In this document: piece after piece, positions 1 to 8,356 of the stretch
Position numbering within the stretch: position 1 is the stretch's first letter
Layout: every line of letters starts with the position of its first letter
NCBI GenBank assembly: GCA_900550135.1
Contig: URQO01000002.1
Location: 1-64,000, forward strand
Origin: an uncultured Eubacterium sp.
GTDB taxonomy: Bacteria > Bacillota > Clostridia > Lachnospirales > Lachnospiraceae
Length of the DNA stretch: 64,000 nt
Direction of reading: 5' to 3'
Made by a program: the position numbers and the translations under genes
The notes under the pieces: generated by a model
Told to the model about the DNA's origin: nothing
The model's input: only the letters and a program-made list of their open reading frames with translations
The model's database searches: none

Positions 1-195
1 GTCCAATGTTGGACTCTGTACAAATAATGTTGGTGGGAATCTAAATAATTCTCCCAATGGTTTAAACGCATTGTTTATCATAAATATTACCGGAAGGATC
101 ATAAATATGGATAAAGGAAATGCTATTGCATGGAACTTAAGCTGTCCACGTGAAAATCTTGTAGGATTTATTCTGTTACCTTGAAAACCTGCCAT
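1..195 (-). CDS. Sugar ABC transporter permease, MalG type (partial, N-terminus only)
   Basis: The first 65 codons of a membrane protein run off the left edge. The N-terminus is polar, followed by a first membrane segment (IAFPLSIFMILPVIFMI) and then an amphipathic stretch (NNAFKPLGELFRFPP). That pattern is typical of the second (MalG/CarB-type, binding-protein-dependent transport family) permease of carbohydrate importers. The start is ATG at 195 with a strong GGAGG about eight bases upstream. It follows the MalF-type permease by 16 bases, so it is the fourth gene of the operon. The EAA loop that contacts the ATPase lies outside the window, and no ATPase gene is visible. Confidence 0.85.
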   Translation of the reverse strand, partial: MAGFQGNRINPTRFSRGQLKFHAIAFPLSIFMILPVIFMINNAFKPLGELFRFPPTLFVQSPTLD

Positions 196-211
196 TTATG
201 TATCCTCCTTT

Positions 212-1162
212 CTAATATTCTTCTTTTTCTGTAAACAATGTATTTGCTACTTTACTACATACCCAAACCAATGCAAGAAGTGCTACGGAAACTGCAGATG
301 CGTAACCCATCTCATACCTTACAAATGCGTAATCATCAATATGGTTTGCAATCAACTGTCCCGAATAACCCGGTGTTGGGTTTGCTCCGGCAAGCTGTAC
401 ACCAATCCAACCCATGTTAAATGCGTTTACAATCGACATAACCGCACCGAATAACATCTGTGGTTTCATTGAAGGTACTGTAATATAAATAATTTCCTGT
501 GCTCTGTTTTTTATACCATCCACGTAAGCTGCTTCGTACAATTCCTGATCTATGTTCATAATACCTGATAACATAGATAAGAATCCAATACCCATCGATG
601 ACCACAACGATACAAATATCATAATGCCCATAAAGTAATCCGACGATATCAGCCACTGTATTGGTTGGCTTATAAATCCCAGTTTTTGCAAATATGCATT
701 TGCCAAACCACTCTGATCACCAGAGAATATTGTCTTCCAGATTACGTTAATCATAACCTGACCTGACATAGATGGTGTGTACATTGCAAGTGCATATAGT
801 GTTCTTGCTCTAGGAGTAACCTGAGCAAGAATCCATGCCATAATAAATGATAATACGTATCCGCCTACACCTACTACCAAAGCATAAAGCACTGTGTTTG
901 GTAATACGTATTTCATAAATACTTCATCCCCTGTAAGAAGAGTAATGTAATTGTTCATTCCTGCAAACTTTGGTGTATTAATTACATCAAAATATGTAAA
1001 CGATAATCCTATCGCAATAATGATAGGTAGCAATATGAATGTAAAGAATAACAATCCATAAGGAAGTAATAATAAAAATGAATGAAAGCCTTCAGTTTTG
1101 TAAAATTTCTTTTTAGTTCTTTCAACTACAGGCTTTTGCTCTGCTACGGCTGTACTAGTCAT
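212..1162 (-). CDS. Sugar ABC transporter permease, MalF/UgpA type
   Basis: This 316-residue protein is a normal-length inner permease of a carbohydrate ABC importer. After a basic cytoplasmic N-terminus it has about six membrane helices, the first at residues 30-50 (LLLLPYGLLFFTFILL). The EAA-type loop that docks the ATPase is recognisable near residues 210-235 (YEAAYVDGIKNRAQEI). The ATG at 1162 overlaps the last eight bases of the large binding-protein gene upstream, which implies translational coupling. Together with the partial MalG-type permease downstream it would form the membrane channel. Substrate cannot be read from the sequence; neighbouring carbohydrate-binding domains suggest an oligosaccharide or glycoside. 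Confidence 0.92.
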   Translation of the reverse strand: MTSTAVAEQKPVVERTKKKFYKTEGFHSFLLLLPYGLLFFTFILLPIIIAIGLSFTYFDVINTPKFAGMNNYITLLTGDEVFMKYVLPNTVLYALVVGVGGYVLSFIMAWILAQVTPRARTLYALAMYTPSMSGQVMINVIWKTIFSGDQSGLANAYLQKLGFISQPIQWLISSDYFMGIMIFVSLWSSMGIGFLSMLSGIMNIDQELYEAAYVDGIKNRAQEIIYITVPSMKPQMLFGAVMSIVNAFNMGWIGVQLAGANPTPGYSGQLIANHIDDYAFVRYEMGYASAVSVALLALVWVCSKVANTLFTEKEEY

Positions 1163-4100
1163 TGCTTACCTCCTCTTCCGGATTTGCTTTCGCTTTATCC
1201 TGATTTTGTTTTATCCAATCGTATCCGCGAAGTTTGAACTTCTTAACCATCTTACCGTTTTCATCATAATATCCAAGTTCCTGCATTTTACGAACGATTT
1301 CCTTGTTAACATCATTCTTCGCTTCGTCTACAGCTACCTGACCGGCAGTACCGTCGAATACCATTGTCGTCCATATATTAGAAATTGTTCTCTCTAATAA
1401 GTACTGACCAGGTGTTCTTGTTACGTCTGTTACATAATCAAGCTGTTCTGTGATAATCTTCTTATCTGCTTCGTCCATTGGGTTATTTTCCAATGCGGCT
1501 TTGTTTGCTGATAACCAGAAGAATGTCTTTCCATATGTTGAACGTAATGTATAAGTATATTCTGTCTGAACATCCTTACTTGTCCACCATTTAAGGAATT
1601 CCCAAGCTTCCTGTTTTTTATCTGAAGCATTAAAGATTGCTCCACCTGTTCCGTTTGCCACGAAAGTTCTATCAACTGAACCATCATCCTGCTTTGTTCC
1701 AAGATATGGTGCAATCTCCCATTTTCCGTCCAACTCCTTAGCACCATTGTTTATCAATGTGTAATCTTCCATTCCAATAATACCAATTGGATCTGTTGAA
1801 TATCTAAATGAGTTGAAGAATGTCTGTACTGATGTTTCTAACGAGTACTTAGTAAATAAGTTGCCTAGCAATGTTAAGCCCTTTACTGACTTTTTAGAAT
1901 CAATACCTGTTGTTACCAAGCCATTCTCATTCTGAACATAAAGTTCTCCACCATTCTGAAGAATCATAGGTGATGTCTGGTAGAACCACTTGTATCCTGT
2001 AGCGCCAAGTGCAATGTTATGATAGAAATTCATACCATATCTCTGTAATGTTGGTAATATATCAATCAAGTCATCCCAAGTACTTGGAACCTTCAATCCT
2101 AAATTGTCAAAAATATCTTTTCTATATACTATAGCATTAAAGTCTGTTGTTTCCGGTATTGCATACATTCCTTCATTGTATACATATGATACAAAAGAAC
2201 CTGTTGGGAATCTTCTTGCAACAGTCCAAAAATCATCAAATTTTGATAAATCATATAAAGCTCCACGGCTTGACAAATCAAATGGTACGTATGACATAAG
2301 TCCCAATGCTACGTCAGGTGTTTCATCTGCTGCAATAGCCAATGTTAATTTGCTGACGTCAGGCATTGTAGATACTTTAACCTTAATGTTTTTGCCTGTC
2401 TTTTTCTTGTATGCAGGAACAAACTCTGTATCTACCATCTTCTGCAATAAATCTACGTGAGTGATAGCTCTGTTTACCCAGATTGTCAATGTATCCTTAT
2501 CCTGTTCTGCCCCTGTAGAATACTTGTCAGATGTAAATGTGTTGGCAAGTGTTCTAATAGAAGTCCATAGAGAACTTGCTGCAGATGGGTTTGGTTTTTC
2601 AATCTGGTCATCAGAACCTGATATATAAATTCTGTCTAATGTAAATTCATTTGATGTTACTTCTGTTGTGAAGTTACTTAATGATACAAGAATTGAGTTA
2701 TCAGCTCCTGTTAATGACTCTGTATGAAGGGCAATTTCATCAGGGTATTTTTTAATATCCTTAATAAACTGTTCTGCTTCATCTAAGTATGCAAGTACGG
2801 CTCCTGAATTTCCATTTGGACAATAATCCTGAAGCATATATCTGATATGATGTATTACTGTTTCATACGCTTCTAAGTATGAAGGAATTTCCGGAATGTA
2901 TTTTGTCATTTTCCAGTTACGGTTTTTATCAACATCACTACCTGTAATCTTTGTGATTTCAAGTGTAAAATCTGTAAGATGCTGCTGTAGTAATAACGCA
3001 TATCTATATGCTTCCATAACCGGCTCATTTTCCTGTTTGATAGAAATAGTATGCTTACCTTCTGTTAAGTAGATATCATATGCATTTCCATCTTTATCTG
3101 ACAATGTTTCATTTTCATATCCGGAAGATACAGGATCAAATGCATAATTTGTTAATTCTGCAAAAGGTACCTGTCCATCTACCTTGATTGTTTCAAAAGC
3201 CTGGAATTCTTTCTTACCATTGTCATAATGGAAAGTAATATGGTAATTTCCTGTCTTTTTAACATTTATTGTATATGTAGTTTCAATACCTGCAGCATTC
3301 CACTGTAAAGTATTTAATTTTTCATGATCTATGTTGAATCTTGTAAGTGAAGTATTTGCGTCTGAACCATACACAGCATCTGTTGAGTTTTTCTGTGAAT
3401 AGTAAACCGCATCTATTTGAAGTGCATCATCACTGTCTTTTACCAATTCAGCATCACTGTGCTGTGATTTATATTCTTTATATGACTGTGAATCTGTCTT
3501 TGCTTCCTTTGCGACAAGTTTTCCAAGTGCAAGTCCACCTGATGATACATTTTCGATAGTTATTTTGTTTGTGCCTTTCTTTAAATAGAAACTAAGCGGT
3601 GCACTTGAAACATATGTATTATTGTACAAATATGTATTTGTCCACTTTTGAATTCTATTCTGGCTAGGAGCCATTTCATCACCATAACTATCAAGTGGAA
3701 AATTTTTCTTTGCATCACTGCTTATATATGAATTATCTTCAGCGTCAGACCATAATATTGGCAATGCAATTGTGTTCATTTCTGAATACTGTTGTTTTCC
3801 ATTAATAGCCATTTTTACAGTGTAATCTGATAATGACTCTCCTACTGACATATAGTCAACATTAACATAGTATAAACCTTCTTTATCTACGTTAACTGTA
3901 TATTCTGCCTTATCTGTATAATCTAGTTCAATAATATTTGAATTGTAATCTTTTACAGATTCAGGTGTAGTGTCATCCGCACTCTTCTGCTTTTTAGCAT
4001 TGTAATATTTGTTTGTATCCACTCCATCTTTCAAAGTAGCTTTATGTGTTCCCTGACCTATAGTAGTGTATTTCTTTATAAAGTCAGTGTAATACACTTC

Positions 4101-4280
4101 TGCTTCTTCACCATCATCAAGATATGATTTAGAAAGTAAGTTGTATGCTTTTTCAAACTTATCATTGTCAACATCTTTGATGTGAGTTGTTTCTGTCTTA
4201 AATACAAACTGTGATAAAAGTACGGCTGCAACAATGACACATACTATGGCTATTATGCTAGTTATAATTTTCTTTTTCAT
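1155..4280 (-). CDS. Very large extracellular solute-binding protein with N-terminal beta-sandwich regions
   Basis: This 1041-residue protein is far longer than ordinary family 1 solute-binding proteins (about 400-560). A single N-terminal membrane segment (IITSIIAIVCVIVAAVLL) lacks a lipobox Cys, so the protein is probably anchored. Residues about 95-270 and 300-470 look like two carbohydrate-binding-type beta-sandwich modules (e.g. YTVNVDKEGLYYVNVDYM and YTINVKKTGNYHITFHYD). Residues about 625-1000 form a family 1 binding-protein domain (TLTIWVNRAITHVDLLQKM; PSTWDDLIDILPTL). ATG at 4280 is chosen over an in-frame GTG at 4298 because AAAGGA lies just upstream of it. It is the second binding protein of the operon. 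Its role is unproven: receptor, scaffold or polysaccharide docking protein. Confidence 0.85.
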   Translation of the reverse strand: MKKKIITSIIAIVCVIVAAVLLSQFVFKTETTHIKDVDNDKFEKAYNLLSKSYLDDGEEAEVYYTDFIKKYTTIGQGTHKATLKDGVDTNKYYNAKKQKSADDTTPESVKDYNSNIIELDYTDKAEYTVNVDKEGLYYVNVDYMSVGESLSDYTVKMAINGKQQYSEMNTIALPILWSDAEDNSYISSDAKKNFPLDSYGDEMAPSQNRIQKWTNTYLYNNTYVSSAPLSFYLKKGTNKITIENVSSGGLALGKLVAKEAKTDSQSYKEYKSQHSDAELVKDSDDALQIDAVYYSQKNSTDAVYGSDANTSLTRFNIDHEKLNTLQWNAAGIETTYTINVKKTGNYHITFHYDNGKKEFQAFETIKVDGQVPFAELTNYAFDPVSSGYENETLSDKDGNAYDIYLTEGKHTISIKQENEPVMEAYRYALLLQQHLTDFTLEITKITGSDVDKNRNWKMTKYIPEIPSYLEAYETVIHHIRYMLQDYCPNGNSGAVLAYLDEAEQFIKDIKKYPDEIALHTESLTGADNSILVSLSNFTTEVTSNEFTLDRIYISGSDDQIEKPNPSAASSLWTSIRTLANTFTSDKYSTGAEQDKDTLTIWVNRAITHVDLLQKMVDTEFVPAYKKKTGKNIKVKVSTMPDVSKLTLAIAADETPDVALGLMSYVPFDLSSRGALYDLSKFDDFWTVARRFPTGSFVSYVYNEGMYAIPETTDFNAIVYRKDIFDNLGLKVPSTWDDLIDILPTLQRYGMNFYHNIALGATGYKWFYQTSPMILQNGGELYVQNENGLVTTGIDSKKSVKGLTLLGNLFTKYSLETSVQTFFNSFRYSTDPIGIIGMEDYTLINNGAKELDGKWEIAPYLGTKQDDGSVDRTFVANGTGGAIFNASDKKQEAWEFLKWWTSKDVQTEYTYTLRSTYGKTFFWLSANKAALENNPMDEADKKIITEQLDYVTDVTRTPGQYLLERTISNIWTTMVFDGTAGQVAVDEAKNDVNKEIVRKMQELGYYDENGKMVKKFKLRGYDWIKQNQDKAKANPEEEVSND

Positions 4281-4298
4281 TGTTGTCCTTTCTTTCAC

Positions 4299-4328
4299 AA
4301 AAACGGAACTACCCTTGTGTAGTCCCGT
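4299..4328 (-). terminator. Intra-operon stem-loop with U-run
   Basis: A 10-bp stem with one G-U pair (4303-4312 with 4319-4328, six-base loop) is followed on the minus strand by five Ts. It sits between the lipoprotein binding-protein gene and the large binding-protein gene. Such hairpins often attenuate or protect transcripts so that the first (binding-protein) cistron is more abundant than the permeases. Confidence 0.75.
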
Positions 4329-4358
4329 AATTGTGTATGTGATTTATTGTAGTGTTAC

Positions 4359-6038
4359 TTATTTAACATTCATGCCATACTTTTCTTTCAAAGCTTTCTT
4401 AAGCTGGTTCTGTGCTGTGCTGATACGTTTGTTGATTGTTGTATTCCAATCTGCAAGTTTAGCTTTTACGTTATCTGCCCAGTCTTTGTCTCCCGGCCAA
4501 GCTCCGGCAACTTTTTCATCACCGTTGTTCTTCCATTCATATAATGTATCTTTCTTTTCACCGTTTGAGTCTGTAACCTTGCTTGTCCAACACTTGTCAC
4601 TGTAATCCCAAACTTTGTTTTCACTGTCTTCCCAAATCTTTAATACAGCTTGGAAACCTGCTTTGTCTTTGTAAACTTTATGTGCTGGTAAGTTGTTCCA
4701 AAGATCCATCTGTTCATCATAAGCCTTGCCTGTAACTACTGGGAATGAATCACCTGCTGCCACTTTAATTTCACCATTTTCTGAGAACTTCTGGTTGTAA
4801 ATTGCTTTTTTAGCTACAGTTGATGCTGTCCAGAATGTTGCAAATGTGTAAGAAACATCACGTTTCTGTTTTTCTTCATCGCTCCACTCTTTGTTTCCAT
4901 CATCTGCTGCATAGTTATGTATACAAATTGGATCCATAACGATTTTTACAGTATTGTCTGTATATTTTGTTGATGGGAATGGGTAGTAATCCCAATCTGT
5001 TGCCTTGATGTAAGCAGCACTTTCTTTTGCTGATGAATCAGCTCCTGCTGTTAAGAACCAAGGATCTGTTACATTTACTAATGTTCTGTTGTTTGTGAAG
5101 TAATACCATGAATATGCCTGACTTTCCTGAACTACTTCTTTTGTCAATGTACCGGCACCTTCTGCTGAATCAATTGTGTGGTCTGACCACTTTGGAATAT
5201 AGCTTAATAATGATTTTACTTCTTCGTTGTTTAAGTCAACCTTATTTTTTTCTTTAATCATCTTTGTAATGCAGTTGTTTCCAATATCAATGATTGAACC
5301 CGGAATACCTTTTATTCCCCAGAAATTCTTTCCATCTGCCTTTGAAACAAAACGTGTAAAGTCATCGATTGTCCAATCAGGGTCCGGAACACTGATGTTG
5401 TTGTCTTCTGCCAATGATTTGTTAACCCAAATACCCCAAGGGATAGTGTATGATGGAAGTCCTGCCTGGAATCCGTCATAATTCAAACTTGTCATAAGTG
5501 ACTTATTGTATGTTTTGAATACTTCATCGTCTGAGTATGCTGACAAATCTGCAACTAAACCTTTCTTTACATCACCAGGCACGTCTGTTGATGCCCAGAT
5601 GTCAGGGTACTTTTTATATTTAGCCTTGAAATTTTCCATTTCTTCTTCCCATGTAGCTGTGTTGTACTGATCTGGATCACCACTCTTTGACCAAAGATTT
5701 ACTTTGATATTTGGATAAGCTTCATGGAACTTCTGTGCTACAGCATAAACTGTTGCCACGTTACTTGCTGTAATGTTCTTTGGATCAGATAATTTTTTTC
5801 CGGCTGCACTATCCGGATTTCCGATATCTTCGTAATAATTTCCATCTCCTGACCATACCATGATAGAGATGTCACCTTTTGTGTCTTTGTCCAATCCTGT
5901 TGTTACTCCTAAATCTTCAGGACTGTTAATAGTATCGCTGCTCTTGTCTGAGCCGCCGCCACAACCTGTTAAGAGCATTGATGCTCCCATTGCGACTGAT
6001 AGTGATAAAGCTAATGCTTTACGGCCTAATTTTTTCAT
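4359..6038 (-). CDS. Carbohydrate ABC transporter substrate-binding lipoprotein (family 1)
   Basis: This 559-residue extracellular sugar-binding protein starts with a lipoprotein signal peptide ending in the lipobox LLTGC (Cys about 26), followed by a Gly/Ser linker. The mature domain has family 1 binding-protein features: an early strand (ISIMVWSGDGNYYEDI), a helix-rich hinge region and Trp/Tyr-rich segments that usually stack on sugars (WTIDDFTRFVSKADGKNFW). It is the first gene of the importer operon, with its own promoter upstream and a stem-loop behind it. It is longer than classical MalE-like proteins but within the range of clostridial oligosaccharide binders. Ligand unknown. Confidence 0.92.
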   Translation of the reverse strand: MKKLGRKALALSLSVAMGASMLLTGCGGGSDKSSDTINSPEDLGVTTGLDKDTKGDISIMVWSGDGNYYEDIGNPDSAAGKKLSDPKNITASNVATVYAVAQKFHEAYPNIKVNLWSKSGDPDQYNTATWEEEMENFKAKYKKYPDIWASTDVPGDVKKGLVADLSAYSDDEVFKTYNKSLMTSLNYDGFQAGLPSYTIPWGIWVNKSLAEDNNISVPDPDWTIDDFTRFVSKADGKNFWGIKGIPGSIIDIGNNCITKMIKEKNKVDLNNEEVKSLLSYIPKWSDHTIDSAEGAGTLTKEVVQESQAYSWYYFTNNRTLVNVTDPWFLTAGADSSAKESAAYIKATDWDYYPFPSTKYTDNTVKIVMDPICIHNYAADDGNKEWSDEEKQKRDVSYTFATFWTASTVAKKAIYNQKFSENGEIKVAAGDSFPVVTGKAYDEQMDLWNNLPAHKVYKDKAGFQAVLKIWEDSENKVWDYSDKCWTSKVTDSNGEKKDTLYEWKNNGDEKVAGAWPGDKDWADNVKAKLADWNTTINKRISTAQNQLKKALKEKYGMNVK

Positions 6039-6107
6039 TTTTTATCATCCTCCTTATCTGAAAAAATCTTTTCACCTACATTAGAATTCACATAGTGATA
6101 TTCTTAT

Positions 6108-6159
6108 AAACGATTTTATCACATCAATATGTACAAATCAACAAGAAAAAACGATTTTA
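6108..6159 (-). promoter_or_regulatory. Promoter of the ABC operon with two identical 11-bp direct repeats
   Basis: On the minus strand a TTGATT -35 (6136-6141) and TAAAAT -10 (6113-6118) are separated by 17 bp. The 11-mer TAAAATCGTTT occurs twice in the same orientation: at 6108-6118, covering the -10, and at 6149-6159, just upstream of the -35. The 41-bp repeat spacing is close to four helical turns, as expected for an operator pair. The regulator is unknown. Confidence 0.6.
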
Positions 6160-6319
6160 GTTTCTTTTTTATTGTTGCATTTTAACAATACGATTTACTT
6201 GTTTACATAACACTCCTTGTTTTTTTTGACTATTTTTATCAGTAGCATGTATATCACTTTATTCACTATAACTATATATTGTGTTTTTGTCACTTTACTG
6301 CACTGAGGTTATTTATTAT

Positions 6320-6423
6320 TTCTCGCTGATTTGGGTTCCCCAAATACAACCAAAGTAAAATTCAGCCATACCAGCTCGATTTCGCTTCGCTTCTTCTCGC
6401 TGATTTGGGTTCCCCAAATACAA
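6320..6423. repeat. 30-bp direct repeat containing a 7-bp hairpin, two copies
   Basis: An identical 30-base unit occurs at 6320-6349 and 6394-6423. Each contains a perfect 7-bp stem with a three-base loop (ATTTGGG, TTC, CCCAAAT). The segment between copies is rich in TTCGCT. Two copies only, so this is not a CRISPR array; it resembles REP-like palindromic units or remnants of a small non-autonomous element. Confidence 0.7.
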
Positions 6424-6501
6424 AATAAAAAAACTACGTCCAAAAGAATGCGAGCATTCTTTTGGACGTAGTTTTTTTATTTTGTGCATGGCTGAATTTT
6501 A
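6356..6501. repeat. 146-bp element bounded by 14-bp terminal inverted repeats
   Basis: Perfect 14-base inverted repeats (TAAAATTCAGCCAT at 6356-6369 and its complement at 6488-6501) enclose one 30-bp repeat copy and a perfect 31-bp-arm hairpin. The right inverted repeat supplies the stop codon (6499-6501) of the neighbouring carbohydrate-binding protein gene. The layout is like a MITE with TA at both ends, but no transposase or second full copy is seen here. Confidence 0.5.
6421..6484. terminator. Very long bidirectional terminator hairpin
   Basis: Perfect 31-bp arms (6421-6451 and 6454-6484) with a two-base centre end in A-rich and T-rich flanks, so RNA from either strand would form a terminator. 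It lies 15 bases behind the stop of the carbohydrate-binding protein gene on minus. The arms are much longer than a usual intrinsic terminator. Confidence 0.85.
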
Positions 6502-7266
6502 GTCATTTTCTCTTTTTCTTGAGAATACAACGATTGCTGCTGCTGCTAAAATTGCTGCTGCTCCACAAGCTACAGGTGTGAAATCACCAGTTTTTACTGT
6601 TGTAGTCTGTGTTGATGCTGAACCACTGCTTGTACCGGTTTTTGCATCTGTGCCTGCTGCTGTTGATGCAAGTGAATATCCTGTACATGTAATTGTTGTA
6701 CCTTTTGCTGCTGCTTCTCCATCACCATCACTAATTGATTTCTGTCCGCCTTCAGCATATGTATAAAGATCTTTTTCATCTGCTCTATCGCCGAAGTCAC
6801 CACCTAAACCAAAGTAGATTGAATTTGCGTCACATTTAGCTGTAAAAGTTTCGTCAATTGTTGTTGACTGACCTTTCTTTAACTGTACCCATTTTGCAAA
6901 TGCAATGTTTTCCTTTGTTGCAACCTTAATTACAATCCATTTGTCCATATCACTTGACTTTAATGTACACTTTAACTGATATTCCTGTCCTTTTTTGATA
7001 TCAACGCTTCCGTTGCCCTTTGAAGAATCCTGGAATACCTGACAGCCCCAAACGCCGCCCCAGCCGATTGTCTTCATCTTACATGTCCAAGATGTGTCTG
7101 AATTCTGTGTAAACTTTCCGTCTGCTGCTTCGTACCATGTATGTCCAGGTTTTCCATCGAATCCAATGTAGTCACCCCATGTTGAGCCTGCAAATACATT
7201 GACACACATACCAACAGTAAGTGCTAAAGAAGCAACAACTGCTGCAAATTTCTTTAATGTCTTCAT
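6499..7266 (-). CDS. Secreted, wall-anchored carbohydrate-binding-like protein
   Basis: This 255-residue protein has a clear signal peptide (residues 1-26, cleavage after VFA). A Trp/Tyr-rich beta-sandwich region (about 30-195) resembles CBM4/9-type folds (GHTWYEAADGKF; FQDSSKGNGSVDI). A Thr/Ser/Ala linker follows, then a C-terminal sorting signal: VKTGD, a hydrophobic helix (VACGAAAILAAAAIVVF) and a basic tail SRKREND. The motif is the non-canonical xKTGD form common in clostridia instead of LPXTG. No catalytic module is visible, so it probably captures glycan at the surface for the ABC importer next to it. It has its own promoter. The fold assignment is inference; anchoring is well supported. 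Confidence 0.8.
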   Translation of the reverse strand: MKTLKKFAAVVASLALTVGMCVNVFAGSTWGDYIGFDGKPGHTWYEAADGKFTQNSDTSWTCKMKTIGWGGVWGCQVFQDSSKGNGSVDIKKGQEYQLKCTLKSSDMDKWIVIKVATKENIAFAKWVQLKKGQSTTIDETFTAKCDANSIYFGLGGDFGDRADEKDLYTYAEGGQKSISDGDGEAAAKGTTITCTGYSLASTAAGTDAKTGTSSGSASTQTTTVKTGDFTPVACGAAAILAAAAIVVFSRKREND

Positions 7267-7317
7267 TTTAATTATCCTCCTCTTAAATAAAAACGCGAAC
7301 TATCGCTATTTAGGGTA

Positions 7318-7346
7318 ACTATATCACGAACAATATTGTAATTCAA
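7318..7346 (-). promoter_or_regulatory. Sigma-A-type promoter for the wall-anchored protein gene
   Basis: The minus strand shows a TTGAAT -35 (7341-7346), a 17-bp spacer and a TATAGT -10 (7318-7323). The predicted start is about 45 bases upstream of the ATG at 7266, which has a GGAGGATAATT-type ribosome binding site. Confidence 0.65.
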
Positions 7347-7550
7347 TAAATAAAAACAATTTTATTATTACTTTTATCAAAATTACCAATTTTATGTGTT
7401 GAATACTGTATATATTCTACAAATGTTCTCCCCTTGTCCATGTGAATAGTTCCTGCGCAGTCCCTACATTGATATTTTATAATAATTAGTACAATATATT
7501 CCAATAATGTGGTAAAATACATATGAAAAATTTCAGGAGGCATTTTAGAA

Positions 7551-8267
7551 GTGATTAGATTAATTTTATTATTTATTTTTCTTACTATATATTTTATAGT
7601 TTCTATCCCTGTTCAGTTATTTGAACTGATTTTGGAAAAATTCAATATGGACGCACGAAACAAAAGCAGTCTCGCTATTGTAAAATGGGGATTAAAAGTT
7701 ATTGGTTTTATTTCCGGTGTAAAACTTGAAGTAAACGGTCTTGATAATATTCCCGATGATCAGGCTGTTCTTTTTGTTGGAAATCATATTAGTTTCTTTG
7801 ATATAATTGTTACTTATCCACTTATGAAAAGACCTACAGGATATATCGCAAAAAAAGAAATTAAAAAAGTCCCATTTTTAAGTTGGTGGATGTATTTTGT
7901 AAACTGCATTTTTTTAGACAGAAAAGATCCCCGTCAGGGGCTGAAATCAGTACTTGAAGCTTCTGAAAAGATTAAAAACGGTATATCTATTTTTCTTTTC
8001 CCTGAAGGCACACGTTCAAAGGACGGCAAACTTGCCGAATTTAAAGACGGTGGTTTTAAAATTGCCACCAAGGCAAAGGCACCTATTATTCCAATAGGCA
8101 TACAGGGAACATCTGACATATTAGAAAATCATTTTCCTATTATCAAATCAGGAAAAGTCATTGTCAATTTTGGAAAACCTGTTTATACTTCCGAAATGTC
8201 AAAAGCAGAGCAAAAATCTTTACCAGACTTAGTTAGGGAACAGGTAAAAGAATTGTCAAATCAATAA
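7551..8267 (+). CDS. plsC: 1-acyl-sn-glycerol-3-phosphate acyltransferase
   Basis: This 238-residue membrane-associated enzyme would transfer an acyl chain to lysophosphatidic acid to make phosphatidic acid, the branch point of phospholipid synthesis. The acyltransferase signatures are present in order: NHISFFD (HX4D catalytic pair, about residues 79-84), the region around FLDRKDPRQG, FPEGTRS (acceptor phosphate binding, about 149-155) and IPIGIQGT. An N-terminal hydrophobic helix is at residues 2-24. The start is GTG at 7551, with AGGAGG ten bases upstream; no ATG in frame nearby is better. It is monocistronic or followed by the small membrane protein gene 90 bp downstream. Confidence 0.93.
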   Translation: MIRLILLFIFLTIYFIVSIPVQLFELILEKFNMDARNKSSLAIVKWGLKVIGFISGVKLEVNGLDNIPDDQAVLFVGNHISFFDIIVTYPLMKRPTGYIAKKEIKKVPFLSWWMYFVNCIFLDRKDPRQGLKSVLEASEKIKNGISIFLFPEGTRSKDGKLAEFKDGGFKIATKAKAPIIPIGIQGTSDILENHFPIIKSGKVIVNFGKPVYTSEMSKAEQKSLPDLVREQVKELSNQ

Positions 8268-8356
8268 TTGATTTTTATTTTATCAAAACAAACGGATTGT
8301 CATTTTTTCTATTAAATGATAGAATAACACGAGATTAGTTTATATGGAGGTTTAAA

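Noticed and set aside
4234..4605. 123-codon frame on plus across the two binding-protein genes
   Set aside because: It spans a terminator and two well-supported opposite-strand coding regions; composition is typical of a shadow frame.
6320..6423. CRISPR-like short repeats
   Set aside because: Only two copies with a 44-base gap, no cas genes, and the repeats carry an internal hairpin next to an inverted-repeat element.
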